Below are positions 1 to 6,859 of a stretch of 15,195 nt of DNA, in pieces. Both the position numbers and the translations under genes were made by a program. Position 1 is the stretch's first letter. Each line of letters begins with the position of its first letter. Source of the stretch: an uncultured Senegalimassilia sp. (GTDB taxonomy: Bacteria > Actinomycetota > Coriobacteriia > Coriobacteriales > Eggerthellaceae); contig CALEWN010000279.1 of the NCBI GenBank assembly GCA_937925385.1, positions 1-15,195 on the forward strand, written 5' to 3'. The notes beneath the pieces were generated by a model, which ran no database searches, had not been told where the DNA came from, and was given only the letters and a program-made list of their open reading frames with translations.

Positions 1-2
1 AC

Positions 3-89
3 GCGCGCCTGCTGGGTGCTGAGCGCGTGAACCTGGCCGACGTGCAAGACGGCGGCGTGAGCGTGACAGGCGCGACAGGGATCGGGTGA
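3..89 (+). CDS. C-terminal tail of an upstream gene (partial)
   Basis: Frame 3 is open from the window edge to a TGA at 87-89, while the other two forward frames stop within the first 30 bases. The 28 visible residues end in SVTGATGIG. The tail is too short to assign a family. The next gene starts 76 bases later in the same direction, so co-transcription is possible. An open frame this short can arise by chance, so this call is weak. Confidence 0.35.
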   Translation, partial: ARLLGAERVNLADVQDGGVSVTGATGIG

Positions 90-165
90 GTTGTCGCGAT
101 TCCGGAACAAGGCGTGAGCTCTGCTGCGCATGGCACGGCATTGATTCTCTGAAAGGATTTGCATA

Positions 166-363
166 ATGGATACAACGAAAACGATGCGCCAGCTGTGCGC
201 GGACGAGCCGAAGCTTGAGGCGTTCCTGCAGTCGAAGGGCTTCCCGTTTTCGCTCGATAACCCCATTGTTGACCTGGTCACATTCGAAGACGTGTGCCAG
301 GTGCGCAGCCTGGATCGCGACGAGTTTCTGAGCGAATTTGAAGCGTATAAGGCCAACGTATAA
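166..363 (+). CDS. Small DUF1858-like protein (65 aa)
   Basis: This 65-residue soluble protein starts at ATG 166 behind AAAGGA (152-157). Its layout resembles the DUF1858 fold: an N-terminal helix with a 'CADEPKLEAFLQSKGF' stretch, a 'LVTFEDVCQVRSLD' middle, and a helix ending in 'EFLSEFEAYKAN'. DUF1858 domains are often linked to redox and hybrid-cluster proteins and usually carry a cysteine pair after the 'GF' turn. Here that pair is absent, so a redox-disulfide role is unlikely. The gene sits 48 bases upstream of the giant activase/dehydratase fusion in the same direction, so the two are probably one operon and the small protein may be an accessory or docking partner. The family call is from pattern recognition only; the partnership is inference. 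Confidence 0.6.
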   Translation: MDTTKTMRQLCADEPKLEAFLQSKGFPFSLDNPIVDLVTFEDVCQVRSLDRDEFLSEFEAYKANV

Positions 364-411
364 ACGTCGCTGCGGAGTGGTTGTTTCTAGCGGGAAACTG
401 AAGGGGTTCGC

Positions 412-3400
412 GTGTATTACTTGGGAATCGACATAGGTGCATCGTCGGTGAAGATGGCGGTGGTTGATGCGAACGGCGCTGTGCCGCGCGTGCTGCGCCG
501 CGCTCATAAGGGCTCGCCGCTGCCGTGCCTGGGTGCTCTGCTAGGCGAGCTTGCGGATGCGGGTGATTTGCCTGGCGAATGCGGCCGCGCGGTTGTTACA
601 GGCAGCGGCGCGGATATGTTGCGCGCCGCTGTTCCCGCCGTGCTTGAGCTGGAAGAGGTTCCGGCCCTGGTCAAAGGCGTGCGGGCGCTTGCACCTCAGG
701 CGGCGAGCGTGATTGGGATGGGCGCGCAGTCGGGCGTGTTCGCTACGGGTTTTGCTCATGGTTCGGCGCCGGAATTCGCTATGAACGAAAGCTGCGCGGC
801 GGGTACGGGCAGCTTTTTCGAGGATCAGATGCAGCGCTTGGGGTTGCCGCTGGAAAGCTACTCTGATCTGGTGGCACGTGCGCAAAGCGTGCCGCGTTTG
901 TCAGGCCGTTGCAGCGTGTTCGCCAAAACCGACATCATTCACCGCCAGCAGGAGGGCGTGCCCGTTGAGGACATCCTGCAAGGCTTGTGCCATGCGACGG
1001 TGAAGGCGTTCAAGGCCACTATTGTGCGTAATCTGCCGGTTGAAAAGCCGGTGGCGCTGGCTGGCGGCGTGCTGGAGAACGCTGGCGTGGTTCGTGCGGT
1101 GCGCGAGGTGTTTGACCTGGCGGAAGGCGAATTGCTCGCGGACGAGAAGCTTGTGTGCGCGCAAGCGGTGGGCGCGGCGCTGGCAGCGGCGGAAGGCGCG
1201 GGCGGGCGCGATGACGAACGCATTGCTGCGGGCGATGGCGCGGGTTTGCATGTTGCGGGCGCGGGCGCGGCAAGTGGCGCGTCCGCGGGGCTTGCGTCGC
1301 TTGCCGCCTTGCGCTCTGCGCTTGAGGGATCGCAGGCTGCGCAGGCCGACGATCTGCCGCGACTGCCTCGGCTGCCGCAGGTTGATTGCACGCCGAACTG
1401 CGGTTTTGCGTTGGCTCCTAGCCCGTGGAACCCGCAGGGTTCGCCTGCCCGCGAAGGTGGCGCGGTGCCGCGCTCGGCGGTGGTGGATGCGCTGGAACAA
1501 GGTGCTCCCGTGCCAGTGGTGCTGGGCGTGGACGTGGGATCTACCAGCACAAACCTTGTGCTTGTCAGCACTGATGGCGTGCTGCTGGACGCGCAGTACC
1601 TGCGCACGCGCGGCAACCCCAAGCAGGCCGTGCGCGACGGGCTTGCCTCGTTGGCGCAGCGCGTGGGCGATCGCGCCTGTGTAGTGGCCGCGGGTGTGAC
1701 GGGCAGCGGGCGCACCATGATCGGCAAGCTCATCGGAGCCGATGCCGTACGCGACGAGATTACCGCACAAGCGCGCGCTGCCGCTGCGGCTGACTCGCAA
1801 GTGGACACTGTGTTCGAAATCGGTGGGCAGGATTCTAAGTACATCAGCCTGGTTGCTGGCCAGGTGGCCGATTTCCAAATGAACAAGGTGTGCGCGGCGG
1901 GCACGGGCAGTTTCGTGGAAGAGCAAGCGGCGCGCCTGGGCATTGCGCTTCCCGATTACGGATCGCTGGCGCTTTCGGCGGAATATCCCGTTGAACTGGG
2001 CGAACGTTGCACGGTGTTTATGGAAACCGCTATCAATGCCGCTTTGGCGAAAGGCGCGACCAAGTCCGAGGTTGCTGCCGGCCTGTGCCTGTCGGTGGTG
2101 CGCAACTACCTGCACAAAGTGGTGAACGCCAAACCAGTGGGGCAGCGCATCGTGCTGCAGGGCGGCGTTGCCTACAACCCCGCCATCGTGGCGGCCTTCC
2201 GCGCGTATGCGGGCGAGAGCCTTACGGTCAGCCCGTGGTTCGCCGTTTCGGGTGCCGTGGGTGCAGCGCTGCTGGCTGCGGAGTCCCAGGGCGTGCTAGA
2301 ACCGGTGCAAAACGGTGAAAGTGCTGGTGTGGCGCATGGTGCAGCCACGGTGTCGAGCTCGTGCGTTTGCCGACGGGAAAATGTGCTCTCTAACTTCAAG
2401 GGCTGGGACCTTTTGGGCGTCTCGCACGAAACCCGCCGCATCGACCCGGCCGAAATCGCCGCAAACCGCGCGTTCTTCCATAAAGTCGACGAGATGTTCC
2501 TCGAAGGCTACGACCCCACGCGCGACCCGGCGAAGAAAACGGTGGGTATCCCACGCTGCTTGATGTTGCACAAGCTATTTCCCATGGCTAACGCTTTCTT
2601 CAAGCAGCTCGGCTTCAACGTGGTGCTGACCGACGCATCCGATGAGGAGACGGTACGCCTTGCGCAGGCAAGCGCACAAGGCGAGACATGCTACCCCGTG
2701 AAGCTGGTGCACGGTCACATGGCGCAGCTGCTTGATATGGACGTCGATTACGTGTTCATGCCCAGCGTGCACACCATTCGCCATCTGAAGTCGACGGTGC
2801 CGCACAACTACGCGTGCACGTATATGCAGTCCATCCCGGCCATCGTGGCGTCCGAACTGGACTACGAAGGCCACGGCATCACGCTGTTGAATCCCCTGAT
2901 GAACCTTGATTTCGGACAGGGTGCCATGGCGGAGGTCATGCTGCAGGTCGGAGCGCAACTTGGCCGCACGCCGCAGGAAACGGCGCGCGCCATGCTGGCC
3001 GGCGGGTTCGCCGTCACGGAGTTCACGCGCAAAACCGAGGAGCTGGGCGATCAGCTGCTGGCCGGTCTGAAACCAGGAGAGCGCGTTATCGTGCTGATCA
3101 CGCGCAACTACGGCATCGTGGACCCGGCGCTGAACATGGGTATACCCGACTTGCTGCTCGATCGAGGCTGGAAAGTTATCACCGTAAGTCACCTGCATGC
3201 GCATGACCTGGGCATATCCGCGGATTATCCTGGCGTGGTGTGGCCGTTCGGCCAGCATATCCTTTCAGGCGCGAAGCTCGTTCGCCGCGACCCGCGCCTG
3301 TTCGCCGTGTACCTGACAAACCACGGTTGCGGCCCCGACACCATGATCAGCCATCTGTTCGCCGAGGAAATGGGGAGCAAGCCGTACCTGCACATCGAGA

Positions 3401-5031
3401 TGGACGAGCATTATTCGAAGGTGGGCGTGGAAACGCGCGTGGAGGCGTTTTTGAACGCTATCGAGCATTACGAGGCGGCGGATTTGCGCGGCACGCCTAC
3501 GTCGCGGCACGTGGTGAACTTGGCGTGCGAGCCGCTGCGCGAAGGCGAGTTAGCGGGCTTGCCATCGTTCGGGCCGTATGGCCCCCTTGCGGCGCAGTGG
3601 TTGCGCGACCAGGGCGTTCCCGTGCGCGAGCTGGTGCCCACGCCGACAACGTTGGAGCTGGGGCGCAAAGAGTGCACCAGCAAGGAATACTACTCGTTTG
3701 CCAGCTTGCTGGGCGTAAGCTTGGCAGCTGTGGGTGAAGGCGGCGATGGGGATGCTGCTGCCGATGGTTGTACGGCCGTGCGCTCTGAGGGCCCGGCGCA
3801 AGCATACGGCGAAGGTGCTGGTGCTGTTGACGGGCGGCATGTCGAACGTGATGTCGCTGCGGGTGCGGTCGCGAGTGCGGAAGGTGGTTGGCGCGTCGGC
3901 CAGTTGTTGCTGCCGTCGTCGCAGGGCGGCGAAGCCGATGGGCAGTTCGACCGCGTTATCCGTAGCGTACTGGATGCGAAGGGGCATGGCGACGTGCGTG
4001 TTGTGGCACCCGATGTGGAGCTGCTGCCGTGCAATGTGGCTGATCTCGAGGGCTTGTTCGTACATGTGCTTGCCGGTGATGTGGTGTGGGCGGCTGCGCC
4101 TGCTGCGCGGCCCGCGCTGCAGGAAACCGTCGCAAAACCGCATCTGACCTTGGTAGACGCGTTGACGGCGGCGAGCGCTGCCCGGGAAAGCTGGCAGGAT
4201 GTGCCTGTAGCGCCTCGCAAAACCCTTGCGCTTGTGGGCGAGTGGCCGCTGGTTGTCGGCGAAGAGCTCACGGGCGGTTTGTTCGCCCGCTTGGAGGGCG
4301 AAGGCTACCGTGCGATGCGCGCCCCGTTCGCCGAATACTTGCTGTTCGTCTGGGAAGACGGCTGCGACGAGGCAAGGCACGGCAAAGTGGTGGGCGGCCT
4401 CATGCCCATGTTGGGCGAAACCGGCGCACCGAGGGCGGTGGGCCTGCCGGACGTGCCGGCGTCTCAGCCTGAATCAGACCGTGATCAGACGCTCACGCTT
4501 TCGGACGTGCAGGCGCTTGCTGTCGGTTGCGAAGCAGCATGCGCTCACGCGCATGGCGGCTGTGACGGTTCGCATGAGCACGCGGCGGCGCAGCCGCAGC
4601 TGGCAACGGAGCCGCTGGAAGTGAGCGCGGCGGTTGAGGCTGACCCGCTGTTCGGCGCGGAACAGCGCACGCTGCCGCAAGACCAGTGGCACGCGGTGCT
4701 TGAGCGGCTTGTCGGCATGATGCAGCAAGTGGCTGACGCGTTGGGTGATATGTCCGCCTATGCGTCGGACCATTCGCAGCTTCGCCAGATTGCAACCGAC
4801 GCGCTGGGTCAGTTTGCAGGCGCGAATGCGCGGTATCGGTACGCAAAGGCAGTGCAGGCGGGCCAGAGGGCCGACGGCGTTGTGGCGGTGGCGTCTATGT
4901 ACGAGAACGCCGACATCATGCTGCGTTTGAAGAGCGTGCCTTGCCAGGCACCGCTTTTGCACTTGGCGTTCGACGGCGCGCTTGACCAAAGCGTCGAAGA
5001 GCGCCTGCGATCTTTTTTGTACTACGTGTAG
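412..5031 (+). CDS. Double BadF/BcrA-type ATPase fused to DUF2229/HgdB-like dehydratase half (1539 aa)
   Basis: The start is GTG 412, with AAGGGG at 401-406. Activase domain 1 (about 1-255) has GIDIGASSVK, C128 in NESCAAGTG and C167 in GRCSVF. These match the two cysteines (127 and 166) by which HgdC-type activases hold one [4Fe-4S] cluster per dimer. Activase domain 2 (about 370-640) has GVDVGSTST, EIGGQDSK, C494 in KVCAAGTG and C533 in GERCTVF. The GGQD phosphate motif is intact in domain 2 but reads MGAQSG in domain 1. From about 708, a DUF2229/HgdB-like region begins (GIPRCLMLH, GETCYPVK, HGCGPDTM, IEMDEHYSKVG). Cysteines 716, 760, 802, 973, 1039 and 1088 are candidate cluster ligands. 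Ala/Gly-rich linkers lie near 265-345 and 1105-1160, and a His/Cys knot near 1373-1390. Known relatives couple ATP hydrolysis to low-potential electron transfer, as in 2-hydroxyacyl-CoA dehydratases and double-cubane proteins. The substrate here is unknown. Confidence 0.88.
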   Translation: MYYLGIDIGASSVKMAVVDANGAVPRVLRRAHKGSPLPCLGALLGELADAGDLPGECGRAVVTGSGADMLRAAVPAVLELEEVPALVKGVRALAPQAASVIGMGAQSGVFATGFAHGSAPEFAMNESCAAGTGSFFEDQMQRLGLPLESYSDLVARAQSVPRLSGRCSVFAKTDIIHRQQEGVPVEDILQGLCHATVKAFKATIVRNLPVEKPVALAGGVLENAGVVRAVREVFDLAEGELLADEKLVCAQAVGAALAAAEGAGGRDDERIAAGDGAGLHVAGAGAASGASAGLASLAALRSALEGSQAAQADDLPRLPRLPQVDCTPNCGFALAPSPWNPQGSPAREGGAVPRSAVVDALEQGAPVPVVLGVDVGSTSTNLVLVSTDGVLLDAQYLRTRGNPKQAVRDGLASLAQRVGDRACVVAAGVTGSGRTMIGKLIGADAVRDEITAQARAAAAADSQVDTVFEIGGQDSKYISLVAGQVADFQMNKVCAAGTGSFVEEQAARLGIALPDYGSLALSAEYPVELGERCTVFMETAINAALAKGATKSEVAAGLCLSVVRNYLHKVVNAKPVGQRIVLQGGVAYNPAIVAAFRAYAGESLTVSPWFAVSGAVGAALLAAESQGVLEPVQNGESAGVAHGAATVSSSCVCRRENVLSNFKGWDLLGVSHETRRIDPAEIAANRAFFHKVDEMFLEGYDPTRDPAKKTVGIPRCLMLHKLFPMANAFFKQLGFNVVLTDASDEETVRLAQASAQGETCYPVKLVHGHMAQLLDMDVDYVFMPSVHTIRHLKSTVPHNYACTYMQSIPAIVASELDYEGHGITLLNPLMNLDFGQGAMAEVMLQVGAQLGRTPQETARAMLAGGFAVTEFTRKTEELGDQLLAGLKPGERVIVLITRNYGIVDPALNMGIPDLLLDRGWKVITVSHLHAHDLGISADYPGVVWPFGQHILSGAKLVRRDPRLFAVYLTNHGCGPDTMISHLFAEEMGSKPYLHIEMDEHYSKVGVETRVEAFLNAIEHYEAADLRGTPTSRHVVNLACEPLREGELAGLPSFGPYGPLAAQWLRDQGVPVRELVPTPTTLELGRKECTSKEYYSFASLLGVSLAAVGEGGDGDAAADGCTAVRSEGPAQAYGEGAGAVDGRHVERDVAAGAVASAEGGWRVGQLLLPSSQGGEADGQFDRVIRSVLDAKGHGDVRVVAPDVELLPCNVADLEGLFVHVLAGDVVWAAAPAARPALQETVAKPHLTLVDALTAASAARESWQDVPVAPRKTLALVGEWPLVVGEELTGGLFARLEGEGYRAMRAPFAEYLLFVWEDGCDEARHGKVVGGLMPMLGETGAPRAVGLPDVPASQPESDRDQTLTLSDVQALAVGCEAACAHAHGGCDGSHEHAAAQPQLATEPLEVSAAVEADPLFGAEQRTLPQDQWHAVLERLVGMMQQVADALGDMSAYASDHSQLRQIATDALGQFAGANARYRYAKAVQAGQRADGVVAVASMYENADIMLRLKSVPCQAPLLHLAFDGALDQSVEERLRSFLYYV

Positions 5032-5057
5032 CGCCGCCTGCCAATGGGCGGCGCTAC
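5028..5057 (+). terminator. Strong hairpin overlapping the stop of the giant fusion gene
   Basis: GTAGCGCCGCC (5028-5038) pairs perfectly with GGCGGCGCTAC (5047-5057) around an 8-base loop. The left arm contains the TAG stop codon. No T-run follows, so this may be a factor-assisted terminator or a 3'-end stabiliser rather than a classic intrinsic terminator. Confidence 0.5.
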
Positions 5058-5093
5058 ACGGCGCCGAGTCGCCATTTTCGCTACATGATGGCA

Positions 5094-5118
5094 TTGACAA
5101 GCAAGATTCGCTTATATT
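5094..5118 (+). promoter_or_regulatory. Possible promoter for the first cupin gene
   Basis: A perfect -35 box, TTGACA, lies at 5094-5099. The best -10-like hexamer, TATATT (5113-5118), is only 13 bases away, too short for a normal sigma-70 promoter, and the properly spaced hexamer (5117-5122, TTCGCA) is poor. A regulated promoter or chance match are both possible. Confidence 0.25.
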
Positions 5119-5168
5119 CGCAATCGAGGCAACGCAACTCTTAAGGCCACGAACGAACGGAGGCTTTT

Positions 5169-5504
5169 ATGCCGCTTCGCAACTTACCAACCGATGTCGC
5201 AACGTCGCTGGCTCAGATGATCGATATTCGCCCAGGTCAGGTGTCGAGCATGGTGCTTACGCGCAATGCTGGGTTCGATCTTACGCTACTGGCGTTTGCA
5301 CCGGGTGAAAGCGTGAGCGAGGAAGAATACTTCGGCGATGTGCTGTATTACCTGGTGGAGGGCGCGGCATGCGTTGTGCTGCCGGAAAGCCGCATTGTGC
5401 TTGAGGCTGGTCAGGTGTTGCGTGTCCCCGCGCATGTTGAACATGCCGTGGAAGACGCGGGCGGCGAAGGCTTCAAGCTGCTGCAGCTGAATGCGCACAA
5501 GTAA
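5169..5504 (+). CDS. Cupin-domain protein 1 (111 aa), altered metal site
   Basis: This is a single-domain cupin starting at ATG 5169 behind GGAGG (5159-5163). The beta-barrel core runs from about residue 35 to 108: 'LAFAPGESVS' strand, motif 1 ending in YYLVEG (60-65), then 'LEAGQVLRVPAHVEHAV' as motif 2 with H89 and H92. Motif 1 normally carries metal-binding histidines. Here the equivalent stretch reads EEE (51-53), so the histidine is replaced by glutamate and metal binding may be altered or lost. It is clearly a paralogue of the cupin at 5636-5977: both have an 'I.PG.V.S..L' N-terminal strand and the same barrel spacing. Such small cupins can be sensors, isomerases or scaffolds. No substrate can be assigned, and a link with the upstream dehydratase-like protein rests only on adjacency. 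Confidence 0.82.
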   Translation: MPLRNLPTDVATSLAQMIDIRPGQVSSMVLTRNAGFDLTLLAFAPGESVSEEEYFGDVLYYLVEGAACVVLPESRIVLEAGQVLRVPAHVEHAVEDAGGEGFKLLQLNAHK

Positions 5505-5524
5505 GCGTTTGCTGGAGCGGGCTC

Positions 5525-5560
5525 ATCCTTAAGCCGGTTTATATCGGTGGCCGGAAGGAT
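5525..5560 (+). terminator. Bulged hairpin between the two cupin genes
   Basis: ATCCTT (5525-5530) and CCGG (5534-5537) pair with CCGG (5551-5554) and AAGGAT (5555-5560), leaving a three-base bulge and a 13-base loop. There is no T-run. It lies 20 bases after the stop of cupin 1 and could be a weak terminator, a processing site or a regulator target. Confidence 0.35.
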
Positions 5561-5581
5561 AGAGGTAGTGAGAAGCACAGG

Positions 5582-5612
5582 CATCGTGGCAGGTCAACGA
5601 CGTGTCACGATG
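5582..5612. promoter_or_regulatory. Inverted repeat upstream of cupin 2
   Basis: CATCGTG (5582-5588) and CACGATG (5606-5612) are perfect inverted copies. The symmetry continues inward as CA/TG after one unmatched base on each side. The repeat ends 10 bases before the AAAGGA ribosome binding site of the second cupin gene, so it could be an operator or an RNA hairpin controlling that gene. Confidence 0.35.
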
Positions 5613-5635
5613 ACGCAGCAAGAAAGGAAATCCCC

Positions 5636-5977
5636 ATGGCAGAACTCATTAAAAACTTGGAGCACGCAAGCATTTTCACCCTGAAGGACCTGGTTGAAAT
5701 CGAACCGGGACGCGTGAACAGCCTTACGTTGTCGCAGACGCCGGGCTGCAAAATGACAGTGTTCGCCATTGACGCCGACGAGGGCATGTCAAGCCACGCG
5801 GCGTCGGGCGACGCGCTCATCACAGTGCTCGAGGGCACGGGCGAAATCACCGTTAACGACGTGCCGCACCAGCTTTCCGCAGGTCAATCTATCGTCATGA
5901 CCTCGGGAAGCCCGCACAGCGTGCGCGGCGTCACCCCGTTCAAAATGCAGCTTACGGTGGTGAAGCCCGCAGAATAG
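5636..5977 (+). CDS. Cupin-domain protein 2 (113 aa)
   Basis: This second single-domain cupin starts at ATG 5636 with AAAGGA at 5623-5628. The barrel covers roughly residues 37-110. Motif 1 reads GMSSHAASGDALITVLEG with H54 as the metal-ligand candidate, and motif 2 has 'LSAGQSIVMTSGSPHSV' with H94. Only one histidine remains where the classic cupin motif 1 has HxH, so any metal site is partial. It aligns along its length with the cupin at 5169-5504 (H54 corresponds to E52, H94 to H92), so this looks like a local duplication followed by divergence. The two genes are separated by 131 bases with two inverted repeats, so they may be expressed separately. A small sensory or stress-related role is as likely as an enzymatic one. 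Confidence 0.85.
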   Translation: MAELIKNLEHASIFTLKDLVEIEPGRVNSLTLSQTPGCKMTVFAIDADEGMSSHAASGDALITVLEGTGEITVNDVPHQLSAGQSIVMTSGSPHSVRGVTPFKMQLTVVKPAE

Positions 5978-6007
5978 CAAAAGCGGGACAGACCTGCTTG
6001 AAGTTTG

Positions 6008-6030
6008 GCCCGCGCTCTCGGGCTTAAGTT
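6008..6030 (+). terminator. Weak terminator-like hairpin after cupin 2
   Basis: GCCCG (6008-6012) pairs with CGGGC (6019-6023) around a 6-base loop, and a TTAAGTT stretch follows. The stem is short, but the position 30 bases after the cupin stop fits a terminator. Confidence 0.35.
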
Positions 6031-6047
6031 GGGGGCGCTCGGGATTA

Positions 6048-6320
6048 CTATTGCTCGAAGTCCACGTCCTTGCTTTCGCGGAAGAACACGAGCGCGACCA
6101 GGGCGATTACGGCCATCGCGCGCAGGTATCAGCCAAGCGTCTGGATACCGAAGTTCATGACCAGGGCCGACGCGATGGTGGGGCGAATGCGCCATCGGTG
6201 ATGGCTGTCAGGTTATAGCTCAGGCCAGCAGCGTGGCGAGCATCGGGTCGGACTTGGCGACATCGGTGAAGAAAATGAGTCCGAAATAGCTTGCCGCGGC
6301 GCATGGCCGCCAACCGTTCG
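6048..6320 (-). pseudogene. Remnant of an MFS transporter C-terminus
   Basis: Read on the minus strand, three frames join into one membrane-transporter tail. It starts with YFGLIFFTDVAKSDPMLATL, continues after a one-base deletion near 6222-6226 with LSYNLTAITDGAFA, then after a second one-base deletion near 6179-6183 with PTIASALVMNFGIQTLG. A TGA at 6129-6131 stands where a tryptophan is expected, and YLRAMAVIALVALVFFRESKD finishes the tail before the stop at 6048-6050. The final hydrophobic helix followed by 'FFRESKDVDF' is typical of major facilitator (metabolite:H+ symporter-like) proteins. The two indels, the stop and the lack of any N-terminal part show that the gene is dead. The upstream edge is uncertain because a promoter for the opposite strand begins near 6350. 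The family name is recognition from the tail only. Confidence 0.7.
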
Positions 6321-6349
6321 ATGACCGGTTTCGTAGTATCGGAAGTTGT

Positions 6350-6378
6350 TTGAGAAAAACGGCGCAGCTTGGTATATG
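6350..6378 (+). promoter_or_regulatory. Sigma-70-type promoter for the small zinc-ribbon-like gene
   Basis: TTGAGA (6350-6355; five of six consensus bases) and TATATG (6373-6378) are separated by exactly 17 bases. The predicted transcript would start near 6384-6386, giving a leader of about 25 bases with a strong ribosome binding site before ATG 6409. Confidence 0.55.
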
Positions 6379-6408
6379 GTGAGGTGATTTGTTTTGAGGG
6401 GGGAGACT

Positions 6409-6720
6409 ATGGCCTCGAAGAAGAATCGCTCTTCTTGGGCGAAGGAGAAAGCGCAGTTCAACGCACAGCTGGGCGGTTTCGATGCGCTCGACGACGTGTT
6501 CGCGCGGGAAGATTCGCGCCATGCTCACCTTGCGGAGGAGCGCGACAGCGCCCAGCGATATAAGGCGTGCGAATCAAAGAATCGTTACGCCACGCTGGCA
6601 GAGGCGCAGGAAAACCTTGCCTGGTGCCAGAAGCAGGGCAAACGCGGCCTGCAGATCTACGAGTGCCCCTATTGCGGCGGCTGGCATCTAACTTCCCATC
6701 CCTGGGAGGACGCCCGTTAG
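6409..6720 (+). CDS. Small zinc-ribbon-like hypothetical protein (103 aa)
   Basis: I chose ATG 6409 because a purine block, AGGGGGGAG (6397-6405), lies directly in front of it and a good promoter ends at 6378. A TTG at 6394 would start inside that block. The N-terminal 45 residues are charged and probably disordered or helical. The C-terminal half has a compact pattern: YKACESKNRYATLAEAQ, then a helix with WCQKQG, then YECPYCGGWHLTSHP. The CPYC knuckle, the earlier cysteines and GWHLTS suggest a single zinc-binding treble-clef or ribbon. I recognise this layout as a short hypothetical family that turns up in Actinobacteria but know no function for it. It could be a nucleic-acid-binding or phage-derived small protein. 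It stands alone, next to a decayed transporter and a repeat. Confidence 0.72.
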   Translation: MASKKNRSSWAKEKAQFNAQLGGFDALDDVFAREDSRHAHLAEERDSAQRYKACESKNRYATLAEAQENLAWCQKQGKRGLQIYECPYCGGWHLTSHPWEDAR

Positions 6721-6722
6721 CG

Positions 6723-6768
6723 GTCCCCTATTCCGGACAGTTAGTGCTACGTCCCCGAAATGTCCGGA
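6723..6768. repeat. REP/MITE-like inverted repeat
   Basis: TCCGGACA (6732-6739) is matched by TGTCCGGA (6761-6768), a perfect 8-bp inverted pair. The hexamer GTCCCC also occurs twice in direct orientation, at 6723-6728 and 6751-6756, each time followed after four bases by one arm. This layered structure looks like a small dispersed palindromic element or an insertion-sequence end rather than a plain terminator, and no T-run follows. It begins 3 bases after the stop of the 6409 gene. Confidence 0.42.
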
Positions 6769-6803
6769 TGTATGGGCAGCGACCTTCCGCGATCCTTCGG
6801 CTT

Positions 6804-6833
6804 TTGCCTGCTGCGCCGTTGGTTGGGTATACT
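6804..6833 (+). promoter_or_regulatory. Candidate promoter for the orphan NrfD gene
   Basis: TATACT (6828-6833) is a good -10 box (five of six). TTGCCT (6804-6809; four of six) is 18 bases upstream. Transcription would start near 6840, which argues against the GTG at 6839 as the translational start unless the message is leaderless. Confidence 0.45.
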
Positions 6834-6859
6834 GCGGCGTGGTAAGGGAAGGGGTGCGC

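Noticed and set aside
6839..6859. Earlier GTG starts for the orphan NrfD gene
   Set aside because: They fall at or near the predicted transcription start; GTG 6860 has the best-spaced ribosome binding site. A leaderless start at 6839 is not excluded.
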